Origin: Symbiodinium natans
Lineage: Eukaryota > Sar > Dinophyceae > Suessiales > Symbiodiniaceae
Assembly (NCBI GenBank): GCA_905221605.1
Contig: CAJNDS010002746.1
Span: 282,889 to 346,888 of the forward strand
DNA: 64,000 nucleotides
Direction of reading: 5' to 3'
Shown: positions 1 to 17,284 of the stretch, one piece after another
How the letters are laid out: every line of letters starts with the position of its first letter
Position numbering within the stretch: the first letter of the stretch is position 1
Notes under the pieces: model-generated
What the model saw: only the letters and a program-made list of their open reading frames with translations
What the model was told of the DNA's origin: nothing
Databases searched by the model: none
Position numbers and translations under genes: made by a program

Positions 1-1113
1 AGGGTCCCATACAACGTTCTGCTGACCAACCGATTCGGGGTAGATGGCATCGGCTACAAAGTTGGCAGCCCTGGTCGAAGCGTGACGCTGCAAGGGGCCG
101 CCTGCTGTGACAGCTCCGTCGCCTCCGAGCATCGCCACAGCTCTGGCACGAAGATGGGCCAGACTCAAGTTTTTGCCAGCGAGACAGCTAAGAACCACAG
201 TGCTCTGCAAAGTCCAGCTGATGGGCATCCCAAGAAGTATGGTTTCAGGCAGCCTGTGTATGGTGACACAGCTGACACCATAATCACCTGAAAGGTTTCT
301 GCTCTGCAGAACATACCGTCGCCCACAGACAATGGAGATTGGTGATAAAACTCCAAGGCCGGGCAACTTCTTGAAGAGGGCATCCGCTTGCAGAAACTCA
401 AAGAATTTTGCGGATACAAATTCACAGAGTCTCAGAACCTTTTTGGACGCGAACTTCTCGCCAACGTCCACTGAATATAACCGGAGTTTCTGCAGCGATT
501 GGACAAATTCATCGTCTGGCCGTGCGTGACAAGAGTTGTGGATGGCCTCACGAACAAGCAGTGTGAGGACTCTCTTGCGGTGTTCCTCCTTGGATTCCAC
601 TCGGTCGTCCTCCTTGTCTGGAACATCATCTGCTGCTGCCCTCCCCAGGACAGTCCACCCAGCATTCTTCACCTTGTGGAACACAAAACTGACGGTATTC
701 CCAGGCAGTCTCAACAGCCGAGAAGCGGCTTTCGCTGCTAAAGGCCGAACATCATCTGACACAGAAGGCAAGGAAGGAAGTTTCTGGCAGATCTGCTGAA
801 GTAAGTGCCGGGGCAGCTTTGCAAGGTTCAAGTATACATTTGTCAGCAAGACCTGCCCTTGTGCAAGAAGAGCCTGCCGCTGAGACACATAGCCACCCAC
901 ATTGACTCCGGCACTCCATCCCAGCTGGTCCTTCTGGGACTGTTCTGTCTGTCCCGACTCCAGATCAACTACAACAAAATCACTCGGAGCAGGTGGCTCA
1001 TGCCAGTCAATCTCAAGGCCAGGGCCGGCTTGCAAGGGAGACAGGGCTTCACCGCCCAACTCCAGAACGGAAGGATCATCCTCATCCTCTTCAACAATCT
1101 GTATACAGGCCAT
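1..1113 (-). CDS. Unknown single-exon protein, 3' end beyond the window
   Basis: Seen: from an ATG at 1113 the minus strand stays open for 371 codons to the window edge, so the C-terminus is missing. No intron is needed, unlike most genes here. The product begins acidic (MACIQIVEEDEDD), has a strongly charged stretch near residues 167-181 (KEDDRVESKEEHRKR) and continues with mixed helical sequence rich in Leu, Ala and Val. I see no signal peptide, membrane segment or catalytic motif, and I do not recognise the family. The open length, normal composition and clean ATG make it a real gene. The spacer upstream (1114-1900) holds only repeats. It is the left-most member of a minus-strand gene block. 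Confidence 0.8.
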   Translation of the reverse strand, partial: MACIQIVEEDEDDPSVLELGGEALSPLQAGPGLEIDWHEPPAPSDFVVVDLESGQTEQSQKDQLGWSAGVNVGGYVSQRQALLAQGQVLLTNVYLNLAKLPRHLLQQICQKLPSLPSVSDDVRPLAAKAASRLLRLPGNTVSFVFHKVKNAGWTVLGRAAADDVPDKEDDRVESKEEHRKRVLTLLVREAIHNSCHARPDDEFVQSLQKLRLYSVDVGEKFASKKVLRLCEFVSAKFFEFLQADALFKKLPGLGVLSPISIVCGRRYVLQSRNLSGDYGVSCVTIHRLPETILLGMPISWTLQSTVVLSCLAGKNLSLAHLRARAVAMLGGDGAVTAGGPLQRHASTRAANFVADAIYPESVGQQNVVWDP

Positions 1114-1234
1114 GGGGATCTCGCACAGTCACAGTCACACAAGGCAGAGGCTGTAGCTGTTGGCAAAATTACCCGCTTCTAAAATTGGGGCCAGGAGAAC
1201 TCAAGGGACCACTCCGGCAATGAATGCACACTTT

Positions 1235-1610
1235 CCAGACATGAACATACGCATTTTGACACCCAGCTGGGTTCACTTCAGAGGCGGGTGCTTTCCTCAA
1301 GGGAATGAATGCATCCAGTGAAAGGTTTCGACTGCTTGGGGCTTGATGGAAGCGGGCGGAAGCAACCCCTGGCATGAGCTCGACATGAACACGTACACAT
1401 TTTGAGAACTAAGAGGCGAGCGCTTATTTCTGGAAACGAGTGAGGTTCAACTGAAACAAGGAAAACTCCCCAGACGTGACTGCCTGCCAAACTTGAATAC
1501 ACAACTTACAGAGGCGGCCACTTTGCCATTCTTGGTTGGATTATCCCAGCGGAGGAGCCCCAGACATGAACGCCGACTGAATTCAACCCAGCTAGGCTTC
1601 TATGGAATCC
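1235..1610. repeat. Diverged tandem units in a gene-free spacer
   Basis: A motif close to CAGACATGAAC recurs at 1236, 1381, 1471 and 1561. The first three copies are followed about 35-45 bases later by a GAGGCG-type core. The copies are too diverged for a precise period. The whole 1114-1900 spacer shows no convincing exon. Confidence 0.35.
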
Positions 1611-1658
1611 CCAGACCAGCGCAAAGCAATCCTGCTGGCAACCAAAACGCCCACTCCT

Positions 1659-1809
1659 GGCCGAAGCTATTCAGCTCCAGCTGGAATCATTAAACTGGCC
1701 AGTCCTGCCTTCACCATCAGGAGCCACCCCAGCACACGCTCATCATCCTGCAGCAAAGATTCGTGGTTCAGGCACGCTCACTCCTAACCGAAGCTTTGCA
1801 GCTCCAGCC
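1659..1809. repeat. Two copies of a short GAAGCT...AGCTCCAGC inverted motif
   Basis: Imperfect copies lie at 1659-1684 and 1788-1809. Both read CCGAAGCT, a 4-5 base loop, then AGCTCCAGC. They belong to the same dispersed family as the motifs at 49.1, 54.4, 59.1 and 59.9 kb. They are among the few copies outside the right-hand part of the window. Confidence 0.5.
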
Positions 1810-2539
1810 AGAATCTTCAACCCGTCCCCAACCCACCCCTCACCACATACCACTGTCCCCACCCCCCACTCAGCCTAGCCCATGCGGCCGGCGCAACAAC
1901 AATGAGAGCAACTAAGAAATACATTTACTTTCTTCTTTCCCTTGCGTCAGCAGCAAGGCATCTCTGTCACCACAGGGCCACACCCCACCTTGGCACAGCA
2001 GGGCAGAAGAAGAAATGACAAACAACCCTTGCTCTGCCTGCAAGTTGATTACACTGGCCCTACACTGTCTGCGTGCTTTTTGCTCGAGCGCCATACTGAC
2101 TGGCAGAGTATAATTGGCCATAGGCCGACATTTGTGACCGTGCCACTGGATGCTGTCAAATCAAAATCGGCAGTGGGTGGGAGGCATGACCGTCGCAGCC
2201 AACTCTGGCATTGTTATTACGTCTAGACAATGAGAATAATCAGCTTATCTCGAGTCGTCGGCTGTGCGGCGGCCAGCATGTCAAAATCCATCTTGCCACG
2301 CTTCTGAGTGAGCTTCAAAAACTGCCTTGAGCAGCTTCGCGCCTTGCACCTGGAAACCCCAGCACCATGAAACATGGCCCACAGCTGTCAACGCCTTAGT
2401 GATGCCTTTGGCAATTTTCAGACAAGTCGGTCAGGTACCATGGCAAGCCATCCAACTCCAACTTGCCTCAGACAGTCTGATATTTTGTAGTAGCCTGTCA
2501 GACTGTCACACCCCACACTGCGCAGGTCCGAGGCGCCGG

Positions 2540-5119
2540 GGGATTTGCCCTGCGGGAAGGACTTGTACCCATGCACGGTGTTGATATTGTAGTCTTCAAT
2601 CATCTCTTTCATCGTCATGATTCGCTTGTTCCTCAGTGAAATTCAATGTCCAGATTTCACACGTAAGATGTCATGATGTGCCTGCAACATGAACATGTCA
2701 CAGCGGCGTCTGATTGTCTTCTACAAGCAGTAGAGCACAGGCACTTGGCAACATCCACAACAGTGCTGGCAAATCGAGAGGAATAGAATCTGGTGGCACT
2801 GTGCCCGAACGGACCGACGGCCTCGAAGCGAACGAGTGACTTCTTCGGAATGCGCTTGTTGCCAGTGGCCGTGTTCACAACCTTGATCTGCGGCACAGAC
2901 CCAGTGACATCCAGCAGCCAGTCGCTGTCGTGCCCCTGGCCGATGCTTGTGCGATTTCCCTGACCGTCCGCCTTGGCCTCTGCAGCCTTGGGCGCGCCGG
3001 TGGGTGCTGTGGAGGGTGCTGGAGTGGGCACGGGCGCTTGCTGCTGGGGTGACTGGGGTGTTGGGACGCGCGCTGCGGCGGGCGCTGGCGAAGGTGGAGC
3101 GGCTGCTTGCTGGGGCGTTGGGATGGGTGCTGCAGGCGCTGGGGGTACCGTGCCCCCTGCAGTTGCTGCTGATGGATCGGCTTCCTGGTTTGCCCCATCC
3201 ACGTCCATTGATTCTTGGGCTCGAAGAAAGAAATTCTCAAGCCGTGCCCTTTTCGCACTGCTGTCATAGTGGAGGCCATATGACACCAGCAACTCTGATT
3301 TCCCGCCCAAGCCCGAGGCTCCACGCATCTTCACACGCAATGTTAAGGCACCTGTTGGACAGGTCGAGGCTTGGCAAGATTAGCAAGCTCAAACTGGCTA
3401 CTGCGTACAGGGACATGATCTACACAAGATATTTATTTCTTCTGCCTCTGGAGGGCCAGCAGCCACATCCAAGGCCCATTCACAATTGGGTGATTTCTTG
3501 GAACCCTGGGTGTAGTCACGCACGCACCGTGCTGCACCAAACAACACGGCAAACAAAGACTGCGGGCGTCTAGCTACCATAACTCCGGAGACCTTCAAGA
3601 CCTCAACTGCGAGTACTGCTGAATAAGGCACTTGCTGAAACAGCGGGAGTGGTATGACTCACCAAGTCGACGAGGCATGTGACTGATAAATGCTGCAGCA
3701 AGGCGCGGAACTGGCACGCTCTTCATGTTGGCGCAAGAATTGAGTAAGGGTGCTCATGCTCGAAAACCAGAGCGCTGTAGCCGAGAGAACCACTTCTCCA
3801 TACGGGGCCGGTCTTGTTAATGAACAGGCTCTGCCCATGCCCCGGCACTGTTTGCAGGAGCAGCTGCTGTTGCTGCAGCTCCAGGTCCAACATTCCCAGC
3901 AATTTTTCATTCAGATCACGGGGACACAAGTCGATCTTGGCTGTGACACTGTGGGAAGCACAATAGAATTCCTTCAAACACTTCCAAATCATCCTACGCA
4001 GCAAGCTTGTGCAGCACAAGTGACACCAGCGAAGCAATCGTTTGAGTCCACCGGCACCTCCAGGAACTCCATCCCAATTTGATCACCTGGGGTCAAAGTG
4101 GGTCCTTGCATCAGCTGGACATCCGATTGCATGAGCACCCGTTTCTTCCTCTGCTGGGTCGCCGCTGCCTTCTTGTATGCTTGGGTGAAGAAAAACTGCT
4201 CACACACTTGTTTCCCGTGAGCAAGGCAGTGGGCGTGCGGCCTGTCGCACAAGACATAGACATCCTCAGCAGATTTTTCACTAGAAAGTAATCCTTTCAT
4301 ACGCTCTAATGGGTGTTTCCCATATTACTTAGCCTTCCTGATGCTACCCAGTCTCCATCTTGAGCATTCTCGCAGCTATCCATGCTCCAGGATGGGCACT
4401 TGTAGACAGCACGATCAACTGCACTGCGCCCGAAACCTTCAAGATGTCACGCACCAGCTGCTCATAAAAGCCTGACCGTGAAGAAGACGCAATGAAGGCG
4501 AATGAATGGATGCTATTTCTCTTGAGTCGTTGCAATCAAGCGGCGCCACGGCCGCGAGTGCGGCCATAAATCTACGAGAAAGTCACGCTGCTCATCTCCG
4601 TCGGTCCTGACATCTGTAGTTGGCAAGGTCATGGGCTCATCATTCTCTGCGTCGGGCAACACAGCACCGTCTTCGTCCATGGCCATGTCTGTTCCGTCAC
4701 GCAGCAGATCTTCGTTGTCAATCTCGGCTGTGGCATTGCCAACAACGTTGTTCTTGAGAGCTTCTTGTTTTTCCTCTTGGCTTCTGAGAGGGCAATCGCG
4801 GCATAGGCAGCGTAGGCGGGTCTGCTCCAAAGGACCAGCTCGATGCTTCAACATCTCAACTGAGAAAGGCAAGTCCACAGCGATATCCTTAGTCTTTTCA
4901 CACTATTGATGAGGATGGCAAGACTGCAAAGCTTGCAGATACAGACTGAAGATCTCTGCTCTGACAAGCAGACAAGTTTCATTGGCATGAACAGCTACCA
5001 GGAAGTTTGGTACATTCCGAGAGGTCTGCAACTGACCTGACACAAGCTGAACCACGCTGACACGGTCATCCGCGAAGACCTTCTTGGCTTTCTCATGGAC
5101 CGTCGAGAGGAGATCCAAC
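2540..5119 (-). CDS. Unknown multi-exon protein with a Pro/Ala-rich region
   Basis: A series of minus-strand exons with protein-like composition. The best supported are: 4904-5119 (acceptor TAATAG at its upper end; ...VVQLVSGQLQTSRNVPNFL); 4520-4902 (CEKTKDIAVDLPFS..., acidic second half); 4348-4471 (YEQLVRDILKVSGAVQLIV); 4020-4280 (SAEDVYVLCDRPHAHCLA), joined to the previous one in frame by a GT-AG intron at 4281-4347; about 3723-4000 (a Gln-rich QQQQLLLQ segment); about 3430-3615 (LAVEVLKVSGVMVARR); about 2790-3314 (a Pro/Ala/Gln low-complexity linker near 2970-3170); and about 2540-2620. Two exons share a (D/E)-(I/V)-LKVSG core, hinting at an internal repeat. I do not recognise the family. 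The exact junctions and the true start are not resolved. Confidence 0.5.
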
Positions 5120-5149
5120 CTATTACCCTAAGGGTCCCAAGGCCCCAAA

Positions 5150-7285
5150 TATGCCAAAGGTATGGTCCGTACTGATTTTGGGATCCTTACGTACAGGATG
5201 TTCTAATTCACGGCATTGGTGCTTTCTGGGGGGGGGGGGGGGGTGGTCTACATCACGACATTGGTGCTTCCAGAAGCTCTACTTGAGAGCCCTATTTGTG
5301 TGTTGCAGTCTAACTGCCTCCCCTACTATAGTCATTATCAACATTCTGAACAATAATTGCACGAGGGTAGCCTGTGGATTATGATGATTATCATGATATA
5401 TTAGCACGGGGCAAGATTTCCCGATGAGTGAACGAAAGCCACGCTGATCAACATGTCGCAACCGGTCGGTCGGGTGAGGGGGGGTGGCTCGTAAAAGCCG
5501 CGTTGGGCAAGGATTCGCAGTGGATCATGGTGCAAAAACCTCCTTCTTTAGTCAGAACAGATCGGCGCAACTCTGCATGCGCAATATGGTCGAAGTAGGG
5601 ATGGCTGCCGCTGCAGTGTCCGGAAGGATGTACTTGCTCCCCCCGAACAAATGCCTTCTAGATCTTATAGTACCAGATTGAAGCAACGCTGTAAATGAGA
5701 AGGGACTCCATGGGCGGCGTGTCTAGAAGAGTGCTGGGTCTGATACGGCTCCAGGGATAAATTCGAATTCTTCGAGGGAATATCGTGATCACGGTTTGGT
5801 AACAAGACATATCCTTCGATCTAGCCAGGGTTGAGGGTTGGGGATTTGGGCTTATCTTTTCAAGGCAAGGGTTTTTTTGGAAGGTTGCTGGGCTTGAGTT
5901 TTCTTGGGTTTTCAACACCCTCGCGTCCTACAAAGTGCTGGGGGTTTTTAAACGGGTTTAGGGTTTAGGGTTTAGGGTCTTCAGCAGGGCCTCGGATGCC
6001 TTGCAGCAAGTCCGGCCTTGAAGGACCCTCATCTCCTAAACCCTAAATCCTAAACCCTAAACCCGGGCCTGGTCATGCTCTAGGTGTGTTCAAGGGAAGC
6101 GAATCCAAAACTCGGAACCAATAAGCCCATAAACCCTGAATCGTGAACCTTAAGCCCTATGAACTTTGGTCCTCTACTCCCTGAGGGCGTCACCTACTTA
6201 AACCCCTACACGGCACAAGCGATAAGCCAAATGAAGTACCTTGATCAACCGAGAACCCTGAACATATAAACCCGGAATCCTGAGCCCTTATAAGCCCTTC
6301 ATAACCCCCGTCCCTAAACCTAAAAGGGTTTAGGGGTTGCAACTATTCTACGCGTGGGAAGCATTGCGAAGCTTCGAGCATCGCCATTTATCACGGGCGA
6401 TATGCTGCTAGATAGCAAACCTGAAAAAAGCAACACCGGTCGATCCCAGAACCTGGTCTGCAAGGAGTTGGGTTTTTGGGTTTAGGGGATTTCACCCATA
6501 GCCCCAGTAAACACCGACTTTCTATTGGTACTAGCTCTTGGCGAGGAACAAAGGCATTCGTGTTCGGGCTATTTAAGGCGCTCAAATTCGGGATATTTTG
6601 GAATGCTTTGGATGCTTCAGGGTTCTCCTTGATAGGGTTGTGCTGGGGCTCTGGGTTTGAGGTTCTGGCGTTTCAAAATTTTCCGTCTCAACAGACTCCC
6701 AGCGGTCTCATTGGGCAAGCGCACGGCCATGCAACAGACCTATGTGAAGCGGGCCCTTTCATGGTTTCGAGTTAGGGCTCTGAGGGTTATAAGGGTTTAG
6801 GGTTTATTGACACTGCTGTGTTCGAAAGACTTGGCCTGCACTATGTGCGCAGCGAATTTTCTTTACACATGATGGCTTGCAAACGAAGGTGAGACTTTCT
6901 AAGGCAAGCTTCCTCTAAAGAGAAGCCTGACAGATATCGACAGCCACTCCAATGGCCCCCTCTTCACAGTATGTATGAAAAAATCTTGGATTATATCCTT
7001 GGCTGTGTCTAGGAGTTCAAGAGTGGCAAACTGGAAGCCCTCAACCCTACTTGGAGGTTCATGAGGAGTCTCAGTAGCATGTAAGTATACATGCAGTAGT
7101 ACCAATGCATGAGCCTCCAAGTACTACCATCGTACCAAGAGACTGTATGTTGTGACGTCCATCACCATATGCTGTAGAACCTGGGACTCTGCGTGGGAGA
7201 GGCAATGGGAATAGGGTTGCGGGCGGTGGCACTTATAATGAGGCTGCAAAAAACCTCGCAAAACACATCGAACCCTTCCAGAATT
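5150..7285. other. Gene-free spacer with scattered telomere-type heptamers
   Basis: No exon chain is visible. The stretch holds a poly-G run near 5229-5242, telomere-like CCCTAAA and TTTAGGG words in both orientations (clusters near 5950-6065 and 6300-6330) and degenerate derivatives such as ATAAACCCTGAA. The first telomere-type words of the window occur here, so the boundary of the repeat compartment lies between about 5.2 and 5.9 kb. Confidence 0.6.
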
Positions 7286-8885
7286 TTAGTATGAAGGCCG
7301 AGGAGCATGATGTTTTGGTTTGATGCTCCAGAGGCTCCTGGGCACAGAATGCCGACACACGGCCCTAGAAATGTAATGGGTTTTAAACCCACAGACCCAA
7401 AAGCAAAACGTATATGACTGCAGCAAGATTGTCGGAGAAGATGTAGAAGACCGTTTTGCCAGGATGGCGTAGCATTTCAGATACGTCAGGCCATGCGAGC
7501 GAATCTTGGCTGCCGCCTCCAAGGAACTATTGAAACAAGATGAAACAGTAGTTGTTCTCGATTGTAAGAGGCCATTATTTGAACACGGACCCTCACCCCT
7601 TGTTCCAATACGATTTCGAATGTTTTTGGTAAACCCATGTTTACATTAAAAAATAAAGGTCTGGAAACAAAAGCGTAAAGCATGCTTAAACCGTTTCTCG
7701 AAACATCTCGGCTAACATACCGCGGCGCTTCCTCCAGGGAGTTATAAAGCTCGCCCAAGTGAAAAAGGCAATTTGCTGCCATCGCTAAGTCATTGTCACC
7801 AGGTTGCTCGCGGCTCTTCTCACAAAGCACAGAAGCCAGAAAAGCGGTCAAAACTCGTCCATGCCACGCTTTCGTGTGGTACCAGGCCTGGTTGTCGGTT
7901 TCGTGAAGACAGAACGCACGAAACTTTGGGATCGAAACTGAAACTTTGTTTGCCTTGCGCCAAATCTTGAACATCGACCACAGCCTTTGAAGTTGTTCAT
8001 CCGTCCCATCCTCACCAAGAAATCCTTTGAGCATGAGCACGTTGATCGCACTTCCGTTGGTGTAAAGACCTATCCCCAAATGGGCGACATGCATGAAGCA
8101 AGCTTTGATCTGCGACATGTGAAAGTCTGGCAAGAGCACCAAAGGGTTCAACAAGGGACTGTCAAGGTTGGGCAAACATTTTCTCAAGAATTCTGTGTTG
8201 GAGCGCTGTGTGCCAACCCACGCTGCGTCCATACCAAACTGGCCAAACCCAAGGGGTCCATGCTGCTTTGTACACTCACATCGATGACAAGTGTTGCTGG
8301 CGTTATAATTCGAAGATAGAGCAAACAGGTCCACCACGTATTTCCAGTCGCTGCGGAATTCAGTCACCACAAAAGTTTGGTCCAGCTTCTTGCCCTGTCG
8401 GGGCTTCCCATTGTAATCGTGGTTTGGGCACTGCCCTTCCAGAAGAAACCTAAGGCTCCAAGCAACGAACTTCCACAGCGGAGTATACGTCTTTGCCCCC
8501 AAGGAAAGCCCCTCTCTCAGGAAGAACAATGGGATTCGCGTCTGCGATATCGTGGATTTCTCGGTCCAACAGAATCCTTGGTTTTCAAGATATTTCAGAA
8601 TAACTAGGATTGTAGTAGATGTGAAATTCAAAAGCATTTGCTAGTGGCTTGCAGGAAACCCATGTAAACTCCGAGAACTTTATCTGCGTAGTCAGTGAAC
8701 TGGGCTTCATCACCATACAAAAACAGCGGCTGCGATTTCTTCTTGGCACCGGGTCCTGCAGCCCAGTCGGTTCCATCCAGCCACGCCCAGTGGCGCTCAG
8801 CATCGGAGCGAGTGGGCTCCAGCCCATACTTCTTCAGCATTTGCACAACATCGTGCGGAGCAACGCACGGAACTTTCCTAAGCTG
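7286..8885 (-). CDS. Dinoflagellate-expanded, transposase-like protein
   Basis: Four exons fit with consistent phase. Exon A is 8660-8885 (QLRKVPCVAPHDVVQMLKK, then LFLYGDEAQFTDYADK). Exon B is 7721-8576 (LFFLREGLSLGAKTYTPLWK, FRSDWKYVVDLFAL, a Cys cluster CHRCEC, then LPDFHMSQIKACFMHVAHLG). Exon C has its acceptor at 7526 (HGLTYLKCYAILAK). Exon D is 7286-7337 (SIKPKHHAPRPSY, stop). Introns of 83 nt (8577-8659, GT-AG, phase 1) and 194 nt (phase 2) keep the frame. From memory this order of segments recurs in many dinoflagellate predicted proteins that may derive from a DNA transposon; I cannot name the superfamily. The C-terminus is short after KPKHH, so this copy may be truncated. The next gene upstream on this strand starts beyond the telomere array at 8948. 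Confidence 0.65.
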
Positions 8886-8947
8886 CTGCAGTGCGCAAAG
8901 TAGGATGTTACACGTGGTGTTTTTTGTTTCAGAAAGATTTAGAAGGT

Positions 8948-9038
8948 TAAACCCTAAACCCTAAACCCTAAACCCTAAACCCTAAACCCTAAACCCTAAA
9001 CCCTAAACCCTAAACCCTAAACCCTAAACCCTAAACCC
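8948..9038. repeat. Interstitial telomere array, about 13 CCCTAAA units
   Basis: A near-perfect run of CCCTAAA lies just upstream of the 7.29-8.89 kb gene. It is not terminal: genes lie on both sides. No flanking transposon ends were seen. Confidence 0.95.
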
Positions 9039-10266
9039 AGCCACACCATTTTACATTCAATCCCGGCAGCATAGTCCTCTCACCATCTGGACTTTCTTCA
9101 CATTTCACTGTCGTCTCGACCCATTGAATCGGAACCTTATATTATGATTAGCTGCCGGGCACCAGCTCGAACGAAACACTTTTTTCTCTATGGAACTAAA
9201 CTGATGGAAACGAACGTGATCAGGCATGTAACGTGCAGATCGACTCGTCGGAACACATCCCTCTGTATGTTGCTCCTGTGTTTCCCAGCAGTACCCGTGC
9301 TGGCAAGGAGTTGCAAAGGCCCAGGGCTTTTCTCTCCAAATACCTTAGATGTATTTACTGGCCAACTATAAAGTAACAAAGTCCACCCTGACAAACGTCG
9401 AAAACCAGACATTTCTTTTAAGTTCAGGCTCTTTGCAAACACTCGCAGCTATCTCCTGGACCCCAGTCATCGAAAGGTCCTTTGCTGTCATGGTGTCAGA
9501 CTGCTCGCTTGGAATTAGGGTTTATAGGGCTTGAAAATCGAAATGGTACTTCGGGGTTTGGCAGGATATTAGGGTTATTAGGGCTATATTAGGGTGGCTT
9601 AGAAGGGGTTATGTTAAGGTTTCGAATTCTTCCAAAATGCTTTGGGATGTTCCCCCTTATTACAATAACAGTCCCCCTAAGCCCTTTTCAAACCCTAAAC
9701 CCCGTAACAAAACCCTAACCATAAACTTTGAACCCTAGTACTTGATTATAATCAGGCTCTAAACCATTATATAGTTACCCGAAACGCTATAACCCCTAGT
9801 CATTCTCAGGGACCTTAAAAACCCCTAAACCCTGAACAATATAGTAAACGATCATTACAAACAAAGTTGCAGGCACGGCGCTCCACAGCCGGCTTTCTCA
9901 AGAAGCGTCGCAGATATCAAATCGAAATCACCTGCGCAGAAGTTCGTTAAACCAACTATAAAAACCAAAACGAAGATGCAACAATCACTTATTCGCGTGA
10001 GTACACTCAATTTTCCCAGACTGCCTTCGGACAGATGCTCTAGGCTACCTGAACACACCAACGAGTGTGCAGCAAAGTCGCGCTCCCAGTTGCAGGATCG
10101 AGGCAACATTTGCACAGCTTGTAACAGCAGAAAGCGTGTTTTTCTTTAAAACGGCCCCGACCCTGCTCTCAAACAGCCGGCGCCTTTTCACACTCAGGTG
10201 TGTCACACTATGTAGCAATCACCATCCAAAATCCGCACGCACGCTCAAAAGCATGTACATCGATCG
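9039..10266. other. Gene-free spacer
   Basis: Nothing with exon-like composition is convincing here. Degenerate telomere words such as AAACCCTAAACCCCG occur near 9560-9840. A short minus-strand stretch near 10040-10115 ends at a GT donor-like site (GTGTTCAGGTAGCC), but no partner exon was found. Confidence 0.5.
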
Positions 10267-15488
<5,222 letters not shown>

Positions 15489-15637
15489 GGTTGCTCGGCG
15501 GGAAAAGCAAAATCACTCACAAATGTGTTCTTGAAAGCCACAGAACCAGACATCACACACAAGACACAGGTGCTTCAGGGCGGAATCTTTGAGTTTGGGG
15601 CACAACCGGGGCACCGGGGAAGGGCAATTTAGAAAAT

Positions 15638-15957
15638 CACGTTTTTTCACGTTTTTTCACGCGTTTTCACGCGGGGCCTGCTTTTTAAGGTCTCGGGGGC
15701 TGTTTTTTCACGCTTTTTCACGCTTTTTCACGCTTTTTCACGGTCCCCCCTGCCTTTGTCCGCAAAGAATACCTTCACAATCCCCCTTTCCCACCCCTCA
15801 ACCCTCCAATGCTCACCACAGCCTACGTGCACACAATGCCCAGCCATCTGCTCACCACACTCACACAAGGCTTCATGTATCCCCTCAACCCGCCAATGCT
15901 CACCACAGCCTACACAATGCCTAGCCATCTGCCCACCACACTCACACAAGGCTTCAT
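15638..15957. repeat. Short tandem repeats upstream of a gene start
   Basis: First, a CACG-T-rich unit (TTTTTCACGC) repeats between 15638 and 15745. Then a segment of about 75 bases at 15800-15876 (CCAATGCTCACCACAGCCTA...) is repeated with small changes at 15887-15957. No exon is seen. Confidence 0.8.
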
Positions 15958-16070
15958 TTCTTTTGTGCTGGAAGCGCACTGCCTGGTGATTGTTGAAGCG
16001 CACTGCTTCGAAGGTTATGGAAACCAGTGCAATTAATTTGCAAGTGCCCCGTACATCGCCACACTTGTTC

Positions 16071-16071
<1 letters not shown>

Positions 16072-16153
<82 letters not shown>

Positions 16154-16465
16154 CACATATTCACATATTCATATATTCATATATACATATATACATATAT
16201 ACATATATACATATATACATATATACACATATACATATATACACATATACATATTCACATATATACATATATACATATATACATATATACATATACACAT
16301 ATATACATATACACATATGTACATATATACATAGATACATAGATATATAGATACATAGATACATAGATACATAGATTCATATATACATAGATGCATATAT
16401 ACATATATACATATATACATATATACATATATACATATATACATATGTATATATATATATATACA
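16072..16465. repeat. (CA)n followed by (TATACA)n microsatellite
   Basis: About 32 CA units run to 16136, then a long imperfect TATACA/CATATA run with CATAGATA variants. Open frames through it are low-complexity artefacts. Confidence 0.97.
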
Positions 16466-16540
16466 TATAAACCCTAAACCCTAGACCCTAAACCCTAGAC
16501 CCTAAACCCTAGACCCTAAACCCTAAACCCTAAACCCCAA
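16466..16540. repeat. 14-base telomere dimer (CCCTAGACCCTAAA)n
   Basis: Regular alternation of CCCTAGA with CCCTAAA, three to four times, then plain CCCTAAA. This is a higher-order form of the telomere word. Confidence 0.9.
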
Positions 16541-17235
16541 ACACATATAATCATATAAACTTATACATATATATATATATGGTTACGGTACGGTATGTTT
16601 AAGAGATCTCCGAGGTTTCAAAGCCTCAACCCTCAACCCTCAGCCGAATAAAGCCTGTAAACCCTAAATCCTAAAGCCTTCAACCCTAAACCCTTACATT
16701 ATCAAAGTTAAAGAACTCTTAAGGATAGTTTAGGGTTTAGGGTTTAGGGTTTAGGGTTTAGGGTTTAGGGTTTAGGGTTTAGGGTTTAGGGTTTGGGCAC
16801 CTCATCTACAACCTACACGCTGAACGAACTCTGCAAGATTTAAGGTTTGTAAGGTCCAGGGTCTATATGTAAGTTTGAGGGAAACCCGAACCCTGAGTCC
16901 ATTATTATAGTTTAGGGTTTAGGGTTTAGGCTGTAGAGGTAATTTAGGGTTGAGGGTTGAGGGTGTAGGAGCCCACCTATTGTAAACTTCATAGTCGCCC
17001 CAGCGTGAAAAAGGACACTACGCTTTAATTAGAAAGCCGCCCGTCATCATGATCAGTCGAAAGGATCCGAGGGCGGAAGAGCCCACGATGTGTTGAGGAT
17101 CCAGACACATCCTTGAGTCAAAATCACTTGTATCTAGCGCAGGAAAGAACCTTACTAACTTATTCCCTACACGAAACCATGAACCTTATACGCCAAGAAA
17201 CCCCAACCCTACAGAATGGGAGCAAGCAGAGGATG

Positions 17236-17284
<49 letters not shown>

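Noticed and set aside
2035-2226. Integrase-like phrase VDYTGP in an open frame
   Set aside because: Only six residues match. No zinc-binding or DDE residues follow, and the rest of the frame has no integrase character.
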